Shown in pieces: positions 1 to 4,808 of a stretch of DNA of 5,250 bases. The stretch comes from Avichristensenella sp031550455 (GTDB lineage: Bacteria > Bacillota > Clostridia > Christensenellales > Aristaeellaceae), in NCBI GenBank assembly GCA_031550455.1, contig JAVBOQ010000325.1:1-5250 (forward strand), read 5' to 3'. The notes beneath the pieces were generated by a model. The model searched no databases. It saw nothing but the letters and a program-made list of their open reading frames with translations, and was not told the DNA's origin. The translations under genes were made by a program, and so were the position numbers. Position 1 is the stretch's first letter. Every line of letters begins with the position of its first letter.

Positions 1-92
1 ACTTCAAGGTGCTCGTTTCAAACTGGGGAATGGATACGGCGCTGCGCATCGCCGACCTGTCGCAAGAAAGGCGCGCTGTCACGGCAAGGTAG
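1..92 (+). CDS. 3' end of an unidentified protein (partial)
   Basis: The reading frame starting at base 3 is open from the window edge to a TAG at 90-92. It encodes 29 residues beginning FKVLVSNWGMDTALR and ending in an Arg/Ala-rich tail. The gene lies on the same strand as the glycosyltransferase 23 bases downstream, so the two are probably co-transcribed. The fragment is too short to assign to a family. A glycan-related enzyme would fit the neighbour but cannot be shown. The main evidence that it is coding is the open frame and the close, co-directional spacing to the next start. Confidence 0.55.
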   Translation, partial: FKVLVSNWGMDTALRIADLSQERRAVTAR

Positions 93-115
93 CAAAAAAG
101 AGAGCGGGGGATCGC

Positions 116-1042
116 ATGCGGCTGGCGTCCATCATCATCGCGAGCCGGAACGAGGGCTTCATGCTCCGGCAAACCGTCAAGTTTATCCGGCGCGCGGCGA
201 CGCGCGTTCCTTATGAGATCATCCTGGTGGACGACGGCTCCACGGACGACAGCTTCGCGTGGGCGGACGCGTCCCACGACCCGCAAATCCGCCGCGCCCG
301 GACGGAAGGGCTGGGCATTGTACCCGCGCGCAACCTGGGCAGCGGGCTTGCGAAAGGCGATATGCTCGTCTTTTGTGACGCGCATATCGATGTGGAGCCT
401 TACTGGCTGGACGAGTTCATCCGCGTCATGGAGACATACGGCACGGCGGCGGTAACCCCGGCGTTTTGCGACCTCGATCACGATAACCCGCGCTACTCGC
501 GCATTGATTGCGCCGCCGCAGCGCGTTCCGCGGTCCGGGGCTGGAAGATGTGCGGCAGGACGTTTCGGACGCTCAGCGCCATGACATGGATGCCGCAGCG
601 CGACCATCCCTTTGAGACGCCGATCCTGTCCGGCGCGTGCTTTGCCGTGCGCGCGGACGCGTTCCGGGCCGTCGGCGGCTACGAGCCCGCGTTTCGCGGG
701 TATGGAGGCGAAGAGGAAGAGGTGTCGCTGAAACTATGGCTGAACGGCTATTCGCTCTACGCGACGCCGCTGACCTGCGTTTCCCATCAGTTTCGCAGAT
801 CCGCCCCGTACGACATGCAAATCACGGACATATTGCACAACCGCCTGTACACGGCGCTGTGTCATTACAAGGACGCGCGCGTCCGGCGGCTTGTGGAGGA
901 GCAGGCGAGGTTTAAGCACATTCAGGCGGTGTACAGGCAAGTGTTCACAAAAGAGAACACCGAGGGCGTGCGGCGCGAGCGTTTCTTGCGGCGCGTGCGG
1001 GACGACGACTGGTTCTTCGCACACTTTGGGCTGGATCTATAG
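116..1042 (+). CDS. Family 2 glycosyltransferase, polypeptide GalNAc-transferase-like
   Basis: A 308-residue GT-A fold glycosyltransferase, probably cytoplasmic since no signal peptide or membrane segment is seen. The N-terminus (ASIIIASRNEG, 4-14) and VDDGSTDD (38-45) form the nucleotide-sugar binding half. A DAH at 88-90 takes the place of the usual DxD metal motif. Residues 170-212 carry a GACF motif, GGYEPAF, and GYGGEEEEVSLKLWLNGY, followed by SHQFR with His224. In polypeptide GalNAc-transferases a DxH pair and a later His in a GHxFR-like motif bind the metal; D88, H90 and H224 match that pattern. Family membership is solid. Donor and acceptor are unknown, and GalNAc transfer to protein is inference. 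The ATG at 116 follows a GGGGG stretch (106-110) at 5 bases. About 80 residues after H224 form an uncharacterised basic C-terminal tail. The gene converges on the LamG/collagen pair, leaving 20 bases between stop codons. Confidence 0.9.
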   Translation: MRLASIIIASRNEGFMLRQTVKFIRRAATRVPYEIILVDDGSTDDSFAWADASHDPQIRRARTEGLGIVPARNLGSGLAKGDMLVFCDAHIDVEPYWLDEFIRVMETYGTAAVTPAFCDLDHDNPRYSRIDCAAAARSAVRGWKMCGRTFRTLSAMTWMPQRDHPFETPILSGACFAVRADAFRAVGGYEPAFRGYGGEEEEVSLKLWLNGYSLYATPLTCVSHQFRRSAPYDMQITDILHNRLYTALCHYKDARVRRLVEEQARFKHIQAVYRQVFTKENTEGVRRERFLRRVRDDDWFFAHFGLDL

Positions 1043-1051
1043 GGAGGCAAC

Positions 1052-1063
1052 ACCGCGTGCGGT
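1052..1063. terminator. Short hairpin between convergent genes (weak bidirectional terminator candidate)
   Basis: ACCGC-GT-GCGGT is a perfect 5-base inverted repeat; in practice it would give about 4 pairs with a CGTG loop. It fills most of the 20-base gap between the converging glycosyltransferase and LamG genes and touches the LamG stop codon. It has no T-run on either side, so it is not a classical intrinsic terminator. A role at the convergent junction is only possible. Confidence 0.25.
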
Positions 1064-1824
1064 CAAAACCCGTAAACCCTCCGGTCGATGGCTGCGTTCT
1101 GAACGATCTCGGCATCCGTCAGCGCGCGGTTATAGATTCTCGTCTCAAAAATTCTGCCGTAAAACACCTGCCGCACATCGATAATCACCGGATTGCCGAA
1201 CAGGTTGATCCGATGCTCCGGAAGCTGCACAAATAGATTGGCGATCCGCGCGGCCCTGTACTGCTGCAGGCCGTTGTAGAAGATCGCCTTGGTTCCGTTC
1301 AGCGTCGGAACCGGATTGAACCGCGATACCGGCATGGACACGGTGTACATGGTGTTCGCCACAAGCGTCCTTCGGTTGACGGTCACGAAGGTTGCGCTCT
1401 CCTCGACCAGAAAGCTGGCGGCCATTCCGCTCATTTCAAGCGCGATGGTGGTGTACGGCGGGGTAGGGATGTTGTCGCAGCCAATGATGTCCCCGCCGTT
1501 GGCGCTGTCCGCGCCGGTGTACGGCATGAACACCACCTCCATCGTGCTGTTTTCAGGAGAGAAGGAGGCGGGCAACGGCAAAGAGAGCCAGGCGAAATGC
1601 GATGGATTCACCTTCAGGCTCTCAAAGTAGTTCGGGCCCCACTGGCGGGTTCCGGGCAAAAGCGGCGCGCTGATGGACATATCCGCGTTCCCGACCAGAT
1701 CCTTCCAGACCACCGCGCTCGCGCTGTGCCCGGCCCCGGTATTGTTTGCGCCCTGATACCGCGCGACCAGCCCGCCGGTTATGTACGCCTCCCACGAGAC
1801 GACTTCTCTCCTCTGCTGCAGCAT
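1063..1824 (-). CDS. LamG / concanavalin A-like lectin-fold protein
   Basis: A 253-residue protein made almost wholly of one jelly-roll LamG (concanavalin A-like) domain. It begins near residue 18 (GGLVARYQGANNTGAGHS), continues with VVWKDLVGN (38-46), and ends with the typical closing strand FYGRIFETRIYNRALTDAEI (221-240) and RRVYGF. Such domains bind carbohydrate or protein or act as structural caps; the ligand here is unknown. No signal peptide or membrane segment is seen. I chose the ATG at 1824 because AGAGG (1830-1834) sits 5 bases upstream and the start is one base after the collagen stop (TGACATG). That spacing implies translational coupling. A TTG at 1848 would add eight residues and overlap the collagen gene by 23 bases; it is less likely but has a GGTGG nearby. 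The domain style is common in phage structural and bacterial surface proteins, so either setting is possible. Confidence 0.8.
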   Translation of the reverse strand: MLQQRREVVSWEAYITGGLVARYQGANNTGAGHSASAVVWKDLVGNADMSISAPLLPGTRQWGPNYFESLKVNPSHFAWLSLPLPASFSPENSTMEVVFMPYTGADSANGGDIIGCDNIPTPPYTTIALEMSGMAASFLVEESATFVTVNRRTLVANTMYTVSMPVSRFNPVPTLNGTKAIFYNGLQQYRAARIANLFVQLPEHRINLFGNPVIIDVRQVFYGRIFETRIYNRALTDAEIVQNAAIDRRVYGF

Positions 1825-1825
1825 G

Positions 1826-2620
1826 TCAACCTCTGGCTTTCGTGTCAAAGGTCCACCTGATCTCCCCGTTGTTGAGGCGTATCCCTTTGACCCATATCTC
1901 GTTCACACCGAGCGGCAGCAGGGTGGGCGCGGTGAAAAAGATGCCGCCGCTCCATATCTGCGGCCCGGCCGCCAGCACCTGGATGGACGAATACGCCGAG
2001 TTTTCCAGCCCCTCCGTAAAGGTCGGCAGGTTGATGGTGAAACCGCCCTGGGCGACGATTCTGCCGATGCTGTCGTTCAGCAGCGTCTCCGTTCCGCCGG
2101 GCGGCAAAACGCCGTAGTCGATCACCGTCGGCGTATGGATGGCGATCTGCTGGTCGGTATAGGCGTTCGCCTGGGCGAGGATCGCGCTCGTATCCGCGGG
2201 CGGCCCTTGCGGCCCCTGGGGGCCTATCTCGCCCTGCGGGCCCTGGATGCCCTGCGCCCCCATCGGCCCCTGCACGCCCGGCGCGCCCTGGTCTCCCGCC
2301 GGCCCCGGCACGCCTTGGATGCCCTGCGCCCCCATCGGGCCCTGCGCGCCCTGCGCGCCTTGCTCCCCCTGTGGCCCCTGCATCCCTTCCACACCCTGCG
2401 CGCCTGCCGGGCCCTGGACGCCCGTGGGGCCGACGGGGCCGGCAGGGCCGGTTCCGCCCGGCGGGCCCGCCGGGCCTTGCGGGCCGGTTGGGCCCGTCGG
2501 CCCGCGCACCGCCGGTGAAACCGGGGGCGGAAGCGGTTCGGGCACGCAGCATACCTGTTTTAAGGTCGTCATACACCGGATCCGGTACGGCGCGCATTGC
2601 GGCCTTCCGTTCGATTGCAT
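1826..2620 (-). CDS. Collagen-like (Gly-X-Y) repeat protein with C-terminal beta-type domain
   Basis: A 264-residue protein in three parts. Residues 1-39 form a Cys-rich (C9, C16, C24, C25) then Pro-rich leader. Residues 40-141 are 34 uninterrupted Gly-X-Y triplets. Residues 142-264 form a non-collagenous domain starting ADTSAILAQANAYTDQQ, then mostly short beta-strand-like stretches (GGFTINLPTF, WVKGIRLNNGEIRWTFD). This layout resembles bacterial collagen-like filaments such as the exosporium protein BclA, and some phage tail fibres; all form trimeric stalks with globular tips. No classical signal peptide is visible, which fits either a spore-surface or a phage-type protein. Start: the ATG at 2620 has GAGGTGA (2627-2633) six bases upstream, and an in-frame TGA nine bases upstream rules out extension. 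Four of the triplets end in Thr (GPT three times, GGT once), possible O-glycosylation sites. It is first in a unit with the LamG gene and diverges from the URO-D-like gene. Function as a fibre is inferred from architecture. Confidence 0.85.
   Translation of the reverse strand: MQSNGRPQCAPYRIRCMTTLKQVCCVPEPLPPPVSPAVRGPTGPTGPQGPAGPPGGTGPAGPVGPTGVQGPAGAQGVEGMQGPQGEQGAQGAQGPMGAQGIQGVPGPAGDQGAPGVQGPMGAQGIQGPQGEIGPQGPQGPPADTSAILAQANAYTDQQIAIHTPTVIDYGVLPPGGTETLLNDSIGRIVAQGGFTINLPTFTEGLENSAYSSIQVLAAGPQIWSGGIFFTAPTLLPLGVNEIWVKGIRLNNGEIRWTFDTKARG
2198..2503 (-). repeat. Collagen Gly-X-Y coding repeat (34 triplets)
   Basis: This stretch encodes residues 40-141 of the collagen-like protein as 34 consecutive Gly-X-Y units with no interruption. 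X is most often Pro or Ala; Y is most often Gln, Pro, Ala or Thr. Gln dominates Y from the tenth triplet onward. The first nine triplets are the Pro/Thr-rich end (GPT, GPT, GPQ, GPA, GPP, GGT, GPA, GPV, GPT). The peptide GPMGAQGIQG occurs twice, eight triplets apart, and the DNA under the two copies is nearly identical (2244-2273 and 2316-2345, one mismatch in 30 bases). Confidence 0.92.
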
Positions 2621-2690
2621 CAGAAATCACCTCGCTAGTCATTAGTACGCGCTGCGCTCAAAATGGTGCCTGAACAGGACAAACACAAAA

Positions 2691-2720
2691 TTGGCGCACG
2701 GAACCAAACTGTGGTATCAT
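2691..2720 (+). promoter_or_regulatory. Likely sigma-70/sigma-A promoter for the URO-D-like gene
   Basis: TTGGCG (2691-2696) is followed after 18 bases by TATCAT (2715-2720). A TG one base before the -10 box (TGGTATCAT) makes it an extended -10 promoter. Transcription would start near 2727, giving a leader of about 25 bases and placing the GGAGGG ribosome binding site (2740-2745) correctly. This promoter position also argues against the upstream ATG at 2725 as the true start. It lies in the divergent gap shared with the collagen-like gene. Confidence 0.55.
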
Positions 2721-2751
2721 TTGCATGAATACGCTGTTTGGAGGGATTTGG

Positions 2752-3777
2752 ATGCGCGTACCCGCACGCACGCCGGATATTACAAACCTGCACAAGGTGT
2801 TGCGCCGTGAAAAACCTGCGCGTGCAACGCTGTTCGAGCTGTTCCTGAACGAATCGCTGTACGAGCGGCTGACAGGCCGCGCCGTGCCAAAGGGCTGCTC
2901 CCTGGAACGGATGAAATTTCTCGTCGACGCGTACGCTGCCGCCGGGTACGACTACGCGTCGGTGTCCGCCAGCGCGATGAGCTTTCCGGCGCAGAGCCAC
3001 GGCGTCAGCGGCAAGCAAACCATTTCGCTCAACCGCGGCTTTGTCATCACCGACGAAGCGTCTTTTGCGCAGTATCCCTGGCCCGATCCCGAATCTTTCG
3101 ATTACACGGCGATGGAGGCGGTCGAACCGTTTCTGCCGGGCAACATGAAGCTGATGGCGCTCGGCCCGGGCGGCGTGCTGGAAAACGCGATCAGCCTGGT
3201 CGGGTACGACAACCTGTGTTTCATGCTGTACGAGGAACCTGCGCTCGCGAAAGCAATCTTCGACGCGATCGGCGAACGGTTGCTTCGGTACTATGAGATT
3301 GCGGCGGGGTTTTCAAGCGTCGGGCTGATCATGGCGAACGACGATTGGGGATTCAACACGCAGACATTCCTGTCGCCCGACACGATGCGGACGCACGTGT
3401 TCCCATGGTACCGCCGCATCGTTGAAGCCGCGCACCGGCACGGCAAACCGATCGCGCTGCATTCCTGCGGCAACCTGAACCATGTGATGGACGATGTGAT
3501 CGATCTTGGGTTTGATGGGAAGCATTCGTTTGAAGACAACATCCTGCGTGTCGAGGACGCGTACGACCGCTGGCACGACCGGATCGCGATCCTGGGCGGC
3601 ATCGACGTCGATTTCATCGTGCGCGGCACGCCGGAGGGGATCCGCGCGCGCAGCGACGCGATGCTCGACCGCGCCGCCGATGGCGGCTACGCGCTCGGCA
3701 CCGGCAACAGCGTCGCGCCGTACGTGCCCGAGGCGCATTACCTCGCGATGACGCGCGCGGCGCTCGATAGGGATTGA
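2752..3777 (+). CDS. URO-D / MtaA-CmuA superfamily protein (not haem biosynthesis type)
   Basis: A 341-residue TIM-barrel protein of the uroporphyrinogen decarboxylase superfamily. The start is the ATG at 2752, with GGAGGG (2740-2745) six bases upstream. An in-frame ATG at 2725 coincides with the predicted transcription start and has no binding site. Conserved features include LFELFLNE near the N-terminus (28-34), LGPGGVLE (137-144), NDDWGFNTQTFLSP (196-209), LHSCGN (236-241), KHSFED (257-262), GGID (282-285) and GTGNSVAPYVPE (316-327). In methyltransferases such as MtaA a His-x-Cys pair binds zinc that activates a thiol; H237 and C239 fit that. The third zinc Cys expected near the C-terminus is not apparent, since GTGNS is found there instead. 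The N-terminal RQAGRYLPEY-type motif of true HemE is also absent. It is probably a methyltransferase-like or otherwise divergent enzyme whose substrate cannot be told; no corrinoid protein gene is nearby. Confidence 0.85.
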   Translation: MRVPARTPDITNLHKVLRREKPARATLFELFLNESLYERLTGRAVPKGCSLERMKFLVDAYAAAGYDYASVSASAMSFPAQSHGVSGKQTISLNRGFVITDEASFAQYPWPDPESFDYTAMEAVEPFLPGNMKLMALGPGGVLENAISLVGYDNLCFMLYEEPALAKAIFDAIGERLLRYYEIAAGFSSVGLIMANDDWGFNTQTFLSPDTMRTHVFPWYRRIVEAAHRHGKPIALHSCGNLNHVMDDVIDLGFDGKHSFEDNILRVEDAYDRWHDRIAILGGIDVDFIVRGTPEGIRARSDAMLDRAADGGYALGTGNSVAPYVPEAHYLAMTRAALDRD

Positions 3778-3798
3778 GGGACGTGGGGCGGGAGGACG

Positions 3799-3958
3799 CC
3801 GGGACGCTGTCCCGGACCCTGCCAAAGGGGCTAGGCCCCTTTGGAAACCCTGCTTTTTCGCCTCACGGCGGGAAGATGTTATGCAGCATCTTCCCCGAAG
3901 CAGGGATGCTTAAGGGCAATGGCCCGGAAGCAGGATTCGAAAGGGCAGAACCCTTTGG
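3799..3958. repeat. Compound palindromic intergenic element
   Basis: This occupies most of the 194-base gap between the converging URO-D-like and epimerase genes and contains no credible gene. In order it holds: CCGGGAC-GCT-GTCCCGG (3799-3815, 7-base arms); CCAAAGGGGC-TAG-GCCCCTTTGG (3822-3844, perfect 10-base arms); an outer stem CCCTGCTT (3848-3855) paired with AAGCAGGG (3898-3905); nested within it GGGAAGATG...CATCTTCCC (3870-3895, 9-base arms extended by a wobble and an A-T pair); GGGC-AATG-GCCC (3914-3925); and AAAGGG-CAGAA-CCCTTT (3940-3956). The unit at 3822-3855 reappears inverted and diverged at 3958-3927, with CCAAAGGG at its start and CCTGCTT at its end. No hairpin is followed directly by a long T-run, so classical termination is uncertain. 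It resembles dispersed REP-like intergenic palindromes. Confidence 0.65.
3822..3844. terminator. Strong GC-rich hairpin, possible bidirectional terminator
   Basis: A perfect 10-base stem (CCAAAGGGGC / GCCCCTTTGG) with a TAG loop lies 44 bases after the URO-D-like stop codon. TTTTT occurs at 3854-3858, about ten bases beyond the stem and too far for a standard U-tract. It is the most stable-looking structure between the converging genes and could stop or stabilise transcripts from either side. It is also a module of the larger palindromic element. Confidence 0.35.
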
Positions 3959-3971
3959 CGTTTCTTCTTCT

Positions 3972-4757
3972 CTACGCGTTCCGCGCCGCATGCAGCACAC
4001 AAAGCGCCTCTTTTCCCTGCGCTTCGAGATCCCGCGTCGCGGCTTCCACGCTGACGCGGCCCTGATACCCGGCGGAACGGAGCGTCGCGAACAGCGCGTC
4101 TACCTTCGGCTGTGTCGATTCCATGGGCGGAACCCTGCCGCGCTCGTCATCGATCACGTGGCTGACATGGACATGGCGCAGCCGGTCGCCGGCCAGCGCC
4201 AGCGCGGACAGCGGCTCATGCCCCATCTCCATGTGGAATGTGTCGCCGAGCGCAAACACATGCCGCAGGTTCAGCACGGACGACAGCGCGAGCGCTTCGG
4301 AAACGTAGTTTAACACGTTGCATTCGCGCCGACGCAGCGGTTCGATCGCAACATCGACGCCGTGCCTGCCGGCAGTTTCGTCGAGCAGCCGCAGAAACGA
4401 AGCGATCTGCCGCCACGCTTCGGACGCCGGAAATCCTTCCGGAACCGCCCTTGCGCCGCCGCTGCCGAAGACGACGACGCGGATGCCGATCCGCGCGGCG
4501 CGCGCGAAACCTTCTTCCAGATACGAGCGAAGCGCGTCCGTGTCGACCGCCGGGCCGACGAGCTTCAGTTCGCCCGGCAGCAGGCAGTTCGCAGCCTCCA
4601 CGGAAATCTTCGCGCCCCGAACCTTCTCAAGCGTCCGCGCGAACGCGTCCGTGTCCTGCCTCGCCAGCGCCGTGAAATTGCATTCCAGATAGTCGTATCC
4701 GAGCGCCGCCAGCCGGTCGATCTGGTCGATGTCGCAGCAGTACCCCACTTTGATCAT
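3972..4757 (-). CDS. Sugar phosphate isomerase/epimerase family protein (xylose isomerase-like TIM barrel)
   Basis: A 261-residue TIM barrel of the AP endonuclease 2 / sugar isomerase-epimerase superfamily. The start is ATG 4757, with GGAGGG (4765-4770) seven bases upstream; a TTG at 4793 would add 12 residues without a good binding site. The N-terminus MIKVGYCCDIDQIDRLAALG is typical of the family's first strand. A plausible metal site is E139 (AIEPL), D172 with H175 (GDTFHM), H197 (HVHVSH) and E238 (SVEAA). It matches the Glu-Asp-His-Glu set of tagatose/psicose 3-epimerases. It therefore probably interconverts a keto-sugar or sugar phosphate; the actual substrate is unknown. The length is normal. 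It lies 51 bases downstream of the endonuclease IV gene on the same strand, so may be co-transcribed, and it converges on the URO-D-like gene across the palindromic element. Confidence 0.85.
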   Translation of the reverse strand: MIKVGYCCDIDQIDRLAALGYDYLECNFTALARQDTDAFARTLEKVRGAKISVEAANCLLPGELKLVGPAVDTDALRSYLEEGFARAARIGIRVVVFGSGGARAVPEGFPASEAWRQIASFLRLLDETAGRHGVDVAIEPLRRRECNVLNYVSEALALSSVLNLRHVFALGDTFHMEMGHEPLSALALAGDRLRHVHVSHVIDDERGRVPPMESTQPKVDALFATLRSAGYQGRVSVEAATRDLEAQGKEALCVLHAARNA

Positions 4758-4780
4758 GTGCGCGCCCTCCGTCAAAAAGC

Positions 4781-4795
4781 ATTTGTAGAACAAAT
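4781..4795. repeat. Small inverted repeat upstream of the epimerase gene
   Basis: ATTTGT-AGA-ACAAAT is a perfect 6-base inverted repeat in the 51-base gap between the endonuclease IV stop and the epimerase start. Read on the - strand, it is followed after one base by CTTTTT, so it could act as a weak terminator or attenuator behind endonuclease IV. It could also be an operator for the epimerase gene. The stem is AT-rich and the evidence is only structural. Confidence 0.35.
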
Positions 4796-4808
4796 TTCCG
4801 CAAAAAAG

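Noticed and set aside
1057..1236. A 59-codon + strand frame from GTG, with GGGAGG upstream, following the glycosyltransferase
   Set aside because: It is an exact codon-for-codon antisense of the LamG 3' end, whose domain signature is clear. The upstream GGGAGG looks coincidental.
2247..2645. A + strand open frame that also looks collagen-like (Gly-Pro-rich with many Cys)
   Set aside because: It is the antisense of the collagen repeat: GGN and CCN codons mirror each other. It has no ribosome binding site, while the - strand gene has a good one and continues into a normal C-terminal domain.
2641..2647. TACTAAT on the - strand as a -10 box for the collagen gene
   Set aside because: No matching -35 lies at the right distance, and transcription would start almost on the ribosome binding site. 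It is too weak to annotate.
3799..3958. A CRISPR array
   Set aside because: The repeats are inverted, unequal in length and nested, with no regular spacers.
3774..4313. A 179-codon + strand frame after the URO-D-like gene
   Set aside because: It runs through the palindromic element and then antisense to the epimerase gene. It shows no recognisable domain.
4238..4692. Arg- and Ser-rich + strand frames
   Set aside because: They are antisense shadows of the epimerase gene caused by high GC, with compositions unlike real proteins.
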